Shown here one piece after another: positions 24,597 through 33,483 of a DNA stretch of 64,000 bases. Position 1 is the first letter of the stretch. The number at the start of each line of letters is the position of its first letter. The position numbers and the translations under genes were made by a program. The stretch spans positions 1 to 64,000 of the forward strand of contig NZ_LBMG01000032.1 in NCBI RefSeq assembly GCF_001005315.1, given 5' to 3'. The notes beneath the pieces are model-generated. The model worked only from the letters and a program-made list of their open reading frames with translations. It was not told the origin of the DNA and did no database searches. Origin of the DNA: Kordia jejudonensis. Its GTDB lineage: Bacteria; Bacteroidota; Bacteroidia; Flavobacteriales; Flavobacteriaceae.

Positions 24597-27500
24597 TTAT
24601 TTATTTTTTGCTTCAATCCACTTTCTAGCATTGACAAACGCTTCCAACCATGGAGAAACTTCATCTTTTCGTCCAGCTGGATAATTTGCCCAATTCCATT
24701 GGAAAGTAGAACGCTCAATGTGCGGCATCGTTACCAAATGTCTTCCTGTTGCATCACACAACATTGCAGTGTTAAAGTCCGAACCATTAGGATTTGATGG
24801 ATAACCTTCATATCCATATTTGGCAACTATATTATAGTCAGCTTCTTCTTGCGGAAGTTTAAATTTTCCTTCTCCATGAGAAATCCAAACTCCTAAAGTT
24901 GTTCCTGCCAACGTAGAAAGCATCACCGAATTGTTCTCTTGAACTTTTACAGACGTAAACGCGCTTTCGTGTTTTTGAGAATCGTTATAGGTCATTTTTC
25001 CATGTGTTTTATGATCAGGATTGATGACTTCTAATTCCATAAATAATTGGCAACCGTTACAGATTCCAACAGATAAAGTATCTTCTCTTTTGAAGAAATT
25101 TTTCAAGGCAGTATTAGCCTTTTCATTATATAAAAATGCGCCAGCCCAACCTTTTGCCGAACCTAATACATCTGAGTTTGAAAATCCTCCAACAGCGCCA
25201 ATAAATTGAATATCTTCCAACGTTTCACGACCAGAAATTAAATCAGTCATGTGTACATCTTTTACATCAAAACCAGCTAAATACATGGCATTTGCCATTT
25301 CGCGTTCAGAATTTGAACCTTTTTCACGAATGATGGCAGCTTTTGGTTTCTCGATACTATTTTTCTTCGAAAAATCACTCGAAATGACGCTGCTCAATTC
25401 GCCTGTAAAGTGACTTGGAAATGTATATGTTAATGGTTGATTTTTGTAGTTTTCGTATCTCGCTTCCGCTAGATTGTTCGCGGTTTGTTTTTGATCGAGT
25501 AGGAAAGAGGTTTTATACCACATGTCTCTCGTTTCTGAAACATCAAACGTAAACGAATCTTCATGGTTTTTGATGGTCACTTCTGCTTTGTCTGTCACGT
25601 TTCCAATATTGAAAAAATCAATTTGATTTGCTTGCAGCGTTTCTTCAACACTTGCATCTGCTTGAAAAACGATTCCTGCATTTTCAGCAAATAACACTTT
25701 GATAGTATCTTCTTCGCCTAAATCTGAAATGTTGAGGTCTGCGCCTACATTGACATCGGCAAAACACATTTCAAGCAATGTCGTAATCAATCCGCCTGAA
25801 GCGACATCGTGTCCTGCAACGATTTTATCTTCTTTAATTAAATTTTGAATCGTGTTGAAAACGGTTTTTACATATGCCGCATTTGTAACATTTGGCGCTT
25901 CGTTTCCAATCGTATTTAATACTTGATGAAATGAACTTCCACCTAATTTGAAATCGTCCTGCGAAATATTGATATAGTAGATATTTCCGCCGTTTGGTTG
26001 TAAAACAGGTTCCACAACTTTGCTAATTTCATTACAATTTGCTGCCGCAGAAATGACAACCGTTCCTGGAGAAATGACTTCATCGTCGCCATATTTTTGC
26101 TTCATTGACAACGAATCTTTCCCTGTAGGAACATTGATTCCTAAATTGATGGCAAACTCAGAAATTGCTTCTACAGCTTTGTACAAACGTGCATCTTCGC
26201 CTTCATTTTTGCATGGCCACATCCAGTTTGCTGAAAGGGAAACACTTTGTAAATTGTCTTTTAAAGGTGCCCAAATTATATTTGTCAATGCTTCTGTAAT
26301 TGAATTGCGACTTCCCGCCACAGGATCAATTAATCCAGAAATTGGCGAATGTCCAATAGACGTTGCAATTCCTTCTTTTCCGTTGTAATCTAGCGCCATG
26401 ACACCAACATTATTCAATGGTAATTGTAAAGCTCCCACACATTGTTGTTTGGCAACTTTTCCACCAACACAACGGTCTACTTTGTTTGTCAACCAATCTT
26501 TACAAGCAACGGCTTCTAACTGCAATACTTGGTTGAGATACACATGAATATTTTTGGTTTTATATCTTGAATTCTTGTAATTTCTTTCGATAGTTGCATC
26601 GGTCATGATGGTTTTTGGAGAACTTCCAAACATGTCGCTCAACGCTAAATCCATTGGTTTGTCGCCTTTCGTAGCCGATTCAAACGTAAAACGATCATCG
26701 CCTGTTACTTCTCCAACAGTATACATCGGCGAACGTTCACGCTCAGCAATTTTGTTTAGCGTTTCAAGGTGTTCTTCCGCAATCACTAATCCCATACGTT
26801 CTTGCGATTCGTTTCCGATGATTTCTTTAGCAGAAAGTGTAGGATCGCCCACAGGCAATTTGTCCAAATCAATTTTTCCACCAGTTTCTTCTACTAATTC
26901 TGATAGACAATTTAAATGTCCACCAGCGCCATGATCGTGAATAGAAACGATGTGATTTTCATCACTTTCCACCATACCACGAATGGCATTTGCTGCACGT
27001 TTTTGCATTTCAGGATTGGAACGTTGTACTGCATTTAGTTCAATTCCTGTTGAGAAAGCACCTGTATCTGCTGAGGAAACTGCTGCGCCGCCCATTCCAA
27101 TTCGGTAGTTTTCTCCACCAAGAATAACAATTTTATCGCCAGTTTTTGGTACATCTTTTATCGCTTGTGAGGCTTTACCGTATCCAATTCCACCAGCTTG
27201 CATAATGACTTTGTCATACCCAAGTTTTCTAGCTTTTGCTGTACTTGATGATGAATTTTCTTCGTGCTCAAAGGTTAAAACCGAACCGCAAATTAGTGGT
27301 TGTCCAAATTTGTTTCCAAAATCTGAAGCTCCATTTGAGGCTTTAATTAAGATGTCCATTGGTGTTTGGTATAGCCAATCTCTTGCTTCAAATTTATCTT
27401 CCCAATACCTGCCTTTTTCCAAACGTGAATACGCAGTCATATATACTGCTGTTCCCGCTAATGGAATTGATCCTTGTCCGCCAGCAAGTCTGTCTCTAAT

Positions 27501-28304
27501 TTCTCCACCAGAACCTGTTGCTGCGCCATTGAATGGTTCAACAGTTGTTGGGAAGTTGTGTGTTTCTGCTTTTAGCGAGATTACTGATTCAAATTCTTGT
27601 GTTTGGTAAAAGTCTGGTTTATCTGCTGTTTTTGGTGCAAATTGTTCCACTTTTGGCCCTTTTATAAACGCAACATTGTCTTTGTAAGCAGAAACAATAT
27701 CGTTCGGGTTTTGTTTTGAGGTTTCTTTGATGAGTTTGAAAAGTGATGTTGGTTTTTCTTCGCCATCAATTACAAATGTACCATTGAATATTTTGTGTCT
27801 ACAGTGTTCTGAGTTTACTTGCGAAAAACCGAATACTTCAGAATCGGTTAATTTTCTCCCTAATTTTTTAGCAAGATTGTCTAAGTATTCAATTTCTTCA
27901 GTGCTAAGTGCCAAACCTTCTTGCGTGTTGTATTCGGAAATATTGTCTATTTCTAGGATACGTTCTGGTACGACATCAATGGTAAACGTATCTTGGTGTA
28001 AACCGTTAAATTTCTGAGAAATCATTGGATCAAAATCTGAGAAATCTTCAGCGACAGCTTTAAATTCTTCAATTCTGACAATGCCTTCAATGCCCATATT
28101 TTGGGTAATTTCTACGGCATTTGTACTCCAAGGTGTTATCATTGCGGCTCTTGGTCCAACAAAAAAAGCATCCAGAGATGCTTGTTCTATTTTAGAAGTG
28201 TTGCCAAAAAGCCAGTTTAGTTTTGCAACGCTTTCTGTTGATAATTCTTTTACTGTTTGTACAGCAAATACTTTGCTGTGTGCGTTTCCAAAGAAATGAA
28301 TCAT
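24597..28304 (-). CDS. purL: Phosphoribosylformylglycinamidine synthase (single-chain)
   Basis: Fourth step of purine synthesis: FGAR + glutamine + ATP to FGAM. At 1235 residues it is the large single-chain form in which the synthetase and glutaminase are fused. The N-terminal domain, the two AIRS-like ATP-binding halves (GSGGEIRDRLAGGQGS; KDSLSMKQKY) and the C-terminal class I amidotransferase with the nucleophile in SVGICNGCQLFMEL are all present, ending in PHIERSTFQWNW. In the linker just before the glutaminase domain (residues SSVISSDFSKKNSIEK) the DNA matches a hairpin repeat that is intergenic elsewhere, so a repeat has probably been taken into the reading frame. It is a single-gene transcript. 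Confidence 0.97.
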   Translation of the reverse strand: MIHFFGNAHSKVFAVQTVKELSTESVAKLNWLFGNTSKIEQASLDAFFVGPRAAMITPWSTNAVEITQNMGIEGIVRIEEFKAVAEDFSDFDPMISQKFNGLHQDTFTIDVVPERILEIDNISEYNTQEGLALSTEEIEYLDNLAKKLGRKLTDSEVFGFSQVNSEHCRHKIFNGTFVIDGEEKPTSLFKLIKETSKQNPNDIVSAYKDNVAFIKGPKVEQFAPKTADKPDFYQTQEFESVISLKAETHNFPTTVEPFNGAATGSGGEIRDRLAGGQGSIPLAGTAVYMTAYSRLEKGRYWEDKFEARDWLYQTPMDILIKASNGASDFGNKFGQPLICGSVLTFEHEENSSSSTAKARKLGYDKVIMQAGGIGYGKASQAIKDVPKTGDKIVILGGENYRIGMGGAAVSSADTGAFSTGIELNAVQRSNPEMQKRAANAIRGMVESDENHIVSIHDHGAGGHLNCLSELVEETGGKIDLDKLPVGDPTLSAKEIIGNESQERMGLVIAEEHLETLNKIAERERSPMYTVGEVTGDDRFTFESATKGDKPMDLALSDMFGSSPKTIMTDATIERNYKNSRYKTKNIHVYLNQVLQLEAVACKDWLTNKVDRCVGGKVAKQQCVGALQLPLNNVGVMALDYNGKEGIATSIGHSPISGLIDPVAGSRNSITEALTNIIWAPLKDNLQSVSLSANWMWPCKNEGEDARLYKAVEAISEFAINLGINVPTGKDSLSMKQKYGDDEVISPGTVVISAAANCNEISKVVEPVLQPNGGNIYYINISQDDFKLGGSSFHQVLNTIGNEAPNVTNAAYVKTVFNTIQNLIKEDKIVAGHDVASGGLITTLLEMCFADVNVGADLNISDLGEEDTIKVLFAENAGIVFQADASVEETLQANQIDFFNIGNVTDKAEVTIKNHEDSFTFDVSETRDMWYKTSFLLDQKQTANNLAEARYENYKNQPLTYTFPSHFTGELSSVISSDFSKKNSIEKPKAAIIREKGSNSEREMANAMYLAGFDVKDVHMTDLISGRETLEDIQFIGAVGGFSNSDVLGSAKGWAGAFLYNEKANTALKNFFKREDTLSVGICNGCQLFMELEVINPDHKTHGKMTYNDSQKHESAFTSVKVQENNSVMLSTLAGTTLGVWISHGEGKFKLPQEEADYNIVAKYGYEGYPSNPNGSDFNTAMLCDATGRHLVTMPHIERSTFQWNWANYPAGRKDEVSPWLEAFVNARKWIEAKNK
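25350..25389. repeat. Small hairpin repeat inside purL
   Basis: The sequence CTCGATACTATTTTTCTTCG and the 14 bases after it match the inverted copy at 22-58 except for two extra bases. The palindromic centre TTTTTC-ttc-GAAAAA would form a hairpin. It codes for part of the linker before the PurL glutaminase domain and keeps the frame open. Confidence 0.7.
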
Positions 28305-28723
28305 TATGTAGTTTTTGTGTGTTGTTGTTTTGAAAAGGCAAATTTACACTATTTCCTTTTATTTTGAATGATAATTTTGTTGATAATTTGGGAGTTATTC
28401 ACTAGGTTTTGAACAGGTTTTTATCGCTTTGCTAAATTCAAGGATTCAAAAATTTAAAGATTCAAGTTTGTTGGTATCGCTTCACTCTAATATATGAAAC
28501 TACTTTGCTGTTAGACTTTTATTCTGTATAGTTTCAATCTTTCGACGTGTTTTGTGGAAAAGAGTATAAATCATAGAAAAAAGAGCATAGAGAATAGAAT
28601 ATTACGAGAAGAAATTTAAAATGAAATACTCAAAATTTAAATTAAAAATTTTTTTCCTTAAACCTTAACCGAATAACAGTTTTGAATCTTTAAATCTTCA
28701 ATTTTTCAATTGAGCGAAGCGAT
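28305..28723. repeat. Repeat-rich intergenic gap, no gene
   Basis: The two ends carry related sequence in opposite orientation: 'atcgctttgctaaattcaaggattcaaaa' at about 28416-28450, and 'gaatctttaaatcttcaatttttcaattgagcgaagcgat' at about 28684-28722. The second also matches 120-164 at the left edge. A middle GTATCGCTTCACT is another fragment. No ORF or RNA gene is seen. Confidence 0.6.
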
Positions 28724-29266
28724 TTATCCAGCTGCATCATAGGCTTCTTTGATCCAAGTTTTTACGGCTTCTGAAATATCTTCTGTATTTGTCAAACGAA
28801 TTCTGTGAGAACACATGGCGTTAAAACTTCTTGAAAGTTCTACTATTCCTTCGGCTTCCTTGCCTTTTATGTTTAATCCTACATCCAAGCGTGTTTTAGT
28901 AGAGGGTTGAATGATGGCGAATTGCTTTTTGCGACGAACACTTACATAGGCTTTTTTAGGCGCAAATTCGATATCATTTCCCAACGTTTCTATGTATGAT
29001 TTTAGTGAATCGTAAATGGGTTTTAAATCTTGCTTTTTTTCATATTGAACAGCAACTAAATCAACTGTTTCCGTAGCATCTTGTTTGGATAAATGTACAA
29101 TGGTGTTTGCAAAACCATGTGTAACTTCGTGCTCTTTTTTTAAGAAATTGACAGCTTCAGAATGTTTGGTAAATGCTTTCGTTTTTAAAATAGCAAGCCA
29201 TTCTTCAAGTGATTTTCCTGTTTTTTCGGGCATGTTGCCAATCATTGTTTCTAAAGCTTTGTCCAT
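28724..29266 (-). CDS. DUF4287/DUF5655 domain protein
   Basis: A 180-residue cytoplasmic protein with two domains of unknown function. The N-terminal part (about 1-70), with MPEKTGKSLEEWLAIL and the later LKKEHEVTHGFANTIV, matches DUF4287. The C-terminal part (about 75-178), with FAPKKAYVSVRRKKQFAIIQP and SRSFNAMCSHRIRL, matches DUF5655, a family suspected of nucleic-acid or nuclease-related roles because it is often fused to such domains. No catalytic residues can be named. The stop codon is immediately followed by a repeat. Stand-alone gene between purL and the divergent bestrophin gene. Confidence 0.85.
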   Translation of the reverse strand: MDKALETMIGNMPEKTGKSLEEWLAILKTKAFTKHSEAVNFLKKEHEVTHGFANTIVHLSKQDATETVDLVAVQYEKKQDLKPIYDSLKSYIETLGNDIEFAPKKAYVSVRRKKQFAIIQPSTKTRLDVGLNIKGKEAEGIVELSRSFNAMCSHRIRLTNTEDISEAVKTWIKEAYDAAG

Positions 29267-29375
29267 GATTCAAATTTTTCATAATTGAACTAGAAAGATA
29301 TACATTCTAATTAAAAGTAGAAAAAAATAGTTTGGTTGGTTTTTGTATCTTTCAAACAGAAACTAAAACCAATTT

Positions 29376-30479
29376 ATGTATACAAGACGGATATTTCCCA
29401 TCGCAGGTGTTTTAAAATGGACACGACGTCATATTTTCTTATTTCTTATTATTTCCATAATTCCTGTCATTTTGTTTGATGTTTTAGGAATGAAATGGTT
29501 TCGCGTGCCTTGGTTGCCTTTGAGTGTTTTGGGTACAGCAGTTGCGTTTATTGTGAGTTTTAAAAATAATGCTTCCTATGATCGTTTGTGGGAAGGTCGA
29601 AAAATTTGGGGCGGTATTGTAAATGCTTCTCGATCGTGGACCATTATGGTAAAGGATTATATAACCAACGATTTTGCTAGTGATGAGGTTTCATCGGACG
29701 AATTGAAAACACTTAAGACAGAATTGGTACACAGACACGTAGCTTGGTTGACGGCGTTGCGTTATCAACTGCGTAAGGATCGACCTTGGGAAATGCATAT
29801 TAAAAATAAACGTTCGAATAAAGAATTTCGATCGGATCGCTATAAAGTTTGTGAAGATGAAGAAGCCATTACGGATGTCATAAAACCATATATTTCACAG
29901 AAAGAACAGGATGAAATTTTTGCCAAAGGGAATCAAGCTTCACAACTCTTAGGAATTCAATCAAAACGATTAAAGGAGTTGAGAACGAAAGGTTTGATAG
30001 ACGATTTTCGCCATATGGAGATGACAAACATGTTGGTAGAGTTGTATACCTTACAGGGAAAAAGTGAACGCATTAAGAACTTTCCATATCCGAGACAGTT
30101 TGCTACATTAAATTATATTTTCGTTTGGGTTTTTATCATTTTATTGCCTTTTGGAATTATGGATGGTTTTGAAACTATTGGTGATCATATCATTACAGAT
30201 TTAGCTTCTCATACATCGCATTCATCTACAATACATCAAATTCAGGAGTTTATTGCGGTACATTTTGTATGGTTTTCAATTCCGTTTAGTACAATGTTGG
30301 CTTGGGTTTTTCATACGATGGAAGCGATTGGAGAAAATACAGAAAATCCATTTGAAGGTGGACCAAATGATGTGCCAATTACAGATTTGAGTAGAGGAAT
30401 TGAGATTGATATTAGACAATTAATTGATGATTCAGACATTCCAGCGCCTTATGAATGGAAAAATGATATTGTGATGTAG
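29376..30479 (+). CDS. Bestrophin family anion channel
   Basis: A 367-residue membrane protein of the bestrophin/UPF0187 family, pentameric chloride or bicarbonate-permeable channels in the inner membrane. The N-terminal helices (IFLFLIISIIPVILF at about 21-35 and a second at about 47-60) flank the conserved SFKNNASYDRLWEGRKIWG motif; two more helices (FVWVFIILLPFGI and AVHFVWFSIPFSTMLAWVFHTM) precede ENPFEGGPNDVPI near the C-terminus, the hallmark acidic/proline segment. It is monocistronic. The beta-carbonic anhydrase lies 588 nt downstream on the same strand; bicarbonate handling may be a shared theme, but that is a weak inference. Confidence 0.93.
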   Translation: MYTRRIFPIAGVLKWTRRHIFLFLIISIIPVILFDVLGMKWFRVPWLPLSVLGTAVAFIVSFKNNASYDRLWEGRKIWGGIVNASRSWTIMVKDYITNDFASDEVSSDELKTLKTELVHRHVAWLTALRYQLRKDRPWEMHIKNKRSNKEFRSDRYKVCEDEEAITDVIKPYISQKEQDEIFAKGNQASQLLGIQSKRLKELRTKGLIDDFRHMEMTNMLVELYTLQGKSERIKNFPYPRQFATLNYIFVWVFIILLPFGIMDGFETIGDHIITDLASHTSHSSTIHQIQEFIAVHFVWFSIPFSTMLAWVFHTMEAIGENTENPFEGGPNDVPITDLSRGIEIDIRQLIDDSDIPAPYEWKNDIVM

Positions 30480-31066
30480 GTTGGTTGTTATTTTAGTTTA
30501 TGAGTTGAGATGATACTTGGGGTTATTTTTTGGAGATTTGAGAATAGATAAAAGAGATTAGAAAATAGAAAAAAGACTCAAGATTCAAGACTCAAGATTC
30601 AAGATTCAAGACTTAAGATAAAAGATCATAGAGTAAAGAACAAAGACCTAAGACCCGAGACCTAAGACCCAAATTTGAAATTGTAAATGTTAAATGTTGA
30701 ATTTTAAATTTTAAGTGCTTGATTTTAAAAACTTAACAACTTACATAAGAATAAAGAACAAATTTTTAAATTATAAATATTGAATGCTGAATTTTAAATT
30801 GAAAAATAATATTTAAAGACCCAAAACCTAAGACCCAAAACCTAAGACCCAAATTTGAAATTGTAAATGTTAAATGTTGAATCATAAATTTTAAGTGCTT
30901 GATTTTAAATACTCAACAACTCAACAACTCAACAAAACTCAAAAACATTCCCACTCATTTTTACTACGCTTATACCGTATAAATACCCGTTTATGCCTTC
31001 TTTTTCTGTTAGGAGTATATAATTGGCTACCTTGATTTAAAAATAGGAACTAATTAATTATATGAT
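30480..31066. repeat. Repeat-rich intergenic gap with a 180-bp-period duplication
   Basis: The 70-bp stretch from 30659 to 30730 (CCTAAGACCCAAATTTGAAA and onward to GTGCTTGATTTTAAA) recurs at 30839-30910 with only a few differences, exactly 180 bp later. Between and before them are 'aagattcaagactcaagattcaag' runs. Similar AT-rich words flank genes at 15755, 16143, 17370 and 50221. No gene is seen in the 587 bp. Confidence 0.8.
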
Positions 31067-31759
31067 ATGAAGTTTAAAGAATGTAGTGATCATGAAAATT
31101 GTGACGGAAACTTTCCAGATAGAAGCGATTTTAAAGCCATTGAAAAACGGTTGAAGAAAGGAAATAAACGCTTCCGAAACAACGCTTCCAAGCATCCCAA
31201 CCAAAGTGAAAAACGAAGAAAATGTACTGCGGAAAAAGGACAAAAGCCATTTGCAATTGTTTTAAGTTGTGCAGATAGTCGCGTACCGCCAGAATTAATT
31301 TTTGATACCGGAATTGCTGATTTGTTTGTGGTACGCGTAGCAGGAAATATTGCCAACGTTTCTTCCATTGCAAGTATTGAGTTTGCTGTAGCGGCTCTTA
31401 AATGTAAATATATTCTGGTATTAGGACATGAAGGTTGCGGTGCCGTCAAAGCTGCCATGTCAAAAGATCCAGCTCCAAGTGATAATTTGAGTCAGTTGAT
31501 TGGTCATATTTTGCCAGCCGTACATGCTTGTAATTGTTCTTGCGAAGCTGAAAATAATGATTATTATACCGTTTCAGAAAAAGAAAAAAATTCTTTAGAA
31601 ATGGTCACTAAAGAAAATGTGCTTCATAGCGCTAAAGAACTTACTAGATGTTCAGAGATTATTAGGAACGCGGTTAATTCTGACACAGTAGAGATTCATA
31701 CTGCATATTATAATTTAAGTAGCGGAAAGGTAAATTTTGATATAGAATCTGGTTGCTAA
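31067..31759 (+). CDS. Beta-class carbonic anhydrase
   Basis: Zinc enzyme that interconverts CO2 and bicarbonate, 230 residues, no signal peptide. Zinc ligands and active site: C68, D70 and R72 in SCADSRVP, H121 and C124 in LGHEGCGAVKAA. Two oddities stand out: an extra cysteine-rich insertion (HACNCSCEAENNDY, about 150-163) and a lysine/arginine-rich N-terminal region. It is a single-gene transcript ended by a shared terminator. It may supply bicarbonate for carboxylases or act with the SbtA-type transporter encoded 9 kb away. Confidence 0.94.
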   Translation: MKFKECSDHENCDGNFPDRSDFKAIEKRLKKGNKRFRNNASKHPNQSEKRRKCTAEKGQKPFAIVLSCADSRVPPELIFDTGIADLFVVRVAGNIANVSSIASIEFAVAALKCKYILVLGHEGCGAVKAAMSKDPAPSDNLSQLIGHILPAVHACNCSCEAENNDYYTVSEKEKNSLEMVTKENVLHSAKELTRCSEIIRNAVNSDTVEIHTAYYNLSSGKVNFDIESGC

Positions 31760-31785
31760 TATTTTTAAAAGTTACCAAAAAAATA

Positions 31786-31821
31786 AAACCGCTCTAAATA
31801 TGTTTTAGCGCGGTTTTTATC
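31786..31821. terminator. Bidirectional terminator between carbonic anhydrase and fumC
   Basis: AAAACCGC pairs with GCGGTTTT, with an inner CTAAA/TTTAG stem and a TATG loop. A run on the left and T run on the right let it serve both convergent genes. Confidence 0.8.
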
Positions 31822-31841
31822 TATTTTTTAGATTGAAACGT

Positions 31842-33239
31842 TTATTTCATGGCTCCAACCATATCTTCAGGTTTTACCCATTCGTCATATTCTTCAGGAG
31901 TTACATAACCTAAATTAACAGCTTCTTCACGTAAGGTTGTTCCGTTTTGATGCGCCGTATTTGCAATTTCAGCCGCTTTGTAATATCCAATTTTGGTATT
32001 TAACGCCGTTACTAACATTAACGAATTATTTACTAATTCTGTAATTCTTGAATGATTTGGCTCAATGCCTGCCACACAGTTTACATCAAAACTTACACAC
32101 GCATCTCCAATCAATTGTGCAGATTGTAATACGTTAGCAATCATCATTGGTTTAAAAACGTTCAGTTCGTAATGTCCTTGCGTTCCACCAACAGTGACAG
32201 CAACATCGTTCCCCATAACTTGTGCGCACACCATCGTAATAGCTTCACACTGAGTCGGATTTACTTTTCCTGGCATGATAGAACTTCCAGGTTCGTTTGC
32301 AGGAATGATCAATTCTCCGATTCCTGAACGTGGTCCAGAAGCCATTAAACGAATGTCATTCGCTATTTTATTGATAGAAACTGCCAATTGTTTTAATGCA
32401 CCATGTGTTTCCACCATGGCATCATGTGCAGCTAAAGCTTCAAATTTGTTTTCAGCCGTAATAAAAGGCAATTCTGTAAAACGTGCGATAAATTCAGAAA
32501 CACGTTTTGCATATCCTTTTGGAGTGTTTAATCCTGTTCCAACAGCAGTTCCACCTAAAGCCAATTCGCTCAAATGTGGCAAGGTGTTTTCCAACGCTTT
32601 TAAGCCGTGATTTAACTGAGAAACATATCCTGAGAATTCTTGTCCTAATGTTAAAGGTGTTGCATCCATTAAGTGTGTTCTCCCAATTTTTACAACATCT
32701 TTGAATGCTTCTGATTTTTTCTTTAATGTATCACGTAATTGTTCTACGCCAGGAATTGTGTTTTCAACAATTTTCTTGTATGCTGAAATGTGCATTCCTG
32801 TTGGAAACGTATCGTTTGACGATTGTGATTTGTTTACATCATCATTTGGTTGGATGGTTTTTTCGCCTTCGCCAATTACTTTTCCCGCCAATTGATGTGC
32901 TCTGTTAGCAATTACTTCATTAACATTCATGTTAGATTGCGTTCCAGAACCTGTTTGCCAGATGACTAACGGAAACTGATCGTCATGTTTTCCAGCTAAG
33001 ATTTCATCACAAACTGTAGCAATTAAATCTCTTTTTTCAATTGGTAATACGCCCAATTCACAGTTTGTAAATGCTGCTGCTTTCTTTAAATAAGCAAACC
33101 CATACACAACTTCTAGCGGCATACTAGCTGGTGCACCAATTTTAAAATTATTTCTTGAACGTTCCGTTTGTGCTCCCCAAAGTTTGTCTGAAGGAACTTT
33201 AACTTCGCCCATTGTATCTTTCTCTATTCTATATTCCAT
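31842..33239 (-). CDS. fumC: Class II fumarate hydratase
   Basis: Iron-independent fumarase of the TCA cycle, 465 residues, homotetramer. The superfamily signature [15 protein letters not shown] (about 314-328), [11 protein letters not shown] and [19 protein letters not shown] are all present. The start is the ATG at 33239 ([13 protein letters not shown]); the frame to 33263 would begin inside the -7 promoter element. The protein ends with a C-terminal [11 protein letters not shown] typical of the family. Single gene. Confidence 0.97.
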   Translation of the reverse strand: MEYRIEKDTMGEVKVPSDKLWGAQTERSRNNFKIGAPASMPLEVVYGFAYLKKAAAFTNCELGVLPIEKRDLIATVCDEILAGKHDDQFPLVIWQTGSGTQSNMNVNEVIANRAHQLAGKVIGEGEKTIQPNDDVNKSQSSNDTFPTGMHISAYKKIVENTIPGVEQLRDTLKKKSEAFKDVVKIGRTHLMDATPLTLGQEFSGYVSQLNHGLKALENTLPHLSELALGGTAVGTGLNTPKGYAKRVSEFIARFTELPFITAENKFEALAAHDAMVETHGALKQLAVSINKIANDIRLMASGPRSGIGELIIPANEPGSSIMPGKVNPTQCEAITMVCAQVMGNDVAVTVGGTQGHYELNVFKPMMIANVLQSAQLIGDACVSFDVNCVAGIEPNHSRITELVNNSLMLVTALNTKIGYYKAAEIANTAHQNGTTLREEAVNLGYVTPEEYDEWVKPEDMVGAMK

Positions 33240-33260
33240 GTGGATAGTTTTTAGCAGTTG

Positions 33261-33268
33261 CAAAATTA
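33261..33268 (-). promoter_or_regulatory. -7 box (TAATTTTG) of fumC
   Basis: On the minus strand TAATTTTG fits TAnnTTTG and lies 21 nt before the ATG at 33239, supporting that start rather than 33263. No clear -33 TTTG. Confidence 0.5.
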
Positions 33269-33483
33269 AATATTTTACATGTAGTAATGTAGTTTTTTTG
33301 ATTTTTTTATGATGAATTACTACAACTTTTTACTTCCTTCTGTTTTATAACTAATTCTGCTGATTGTTGATTTATATATCAGAAAAACAGGTTTTTAATT
33401 CGAAAACCACGTAGATATACTTGTAGAAGGTCACGACTCTTTTTAGTATCTTTTGCAAGCAATTAACCAATAAATTCAAAAAA

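Noticed and set aside
31067-31759. Carboxysome or CO2-fixation cluster
   Set aside because: Carbonic anhydrase, bestrophin and SbtA are far apart, and no RuBisCO or shell genes are visible.
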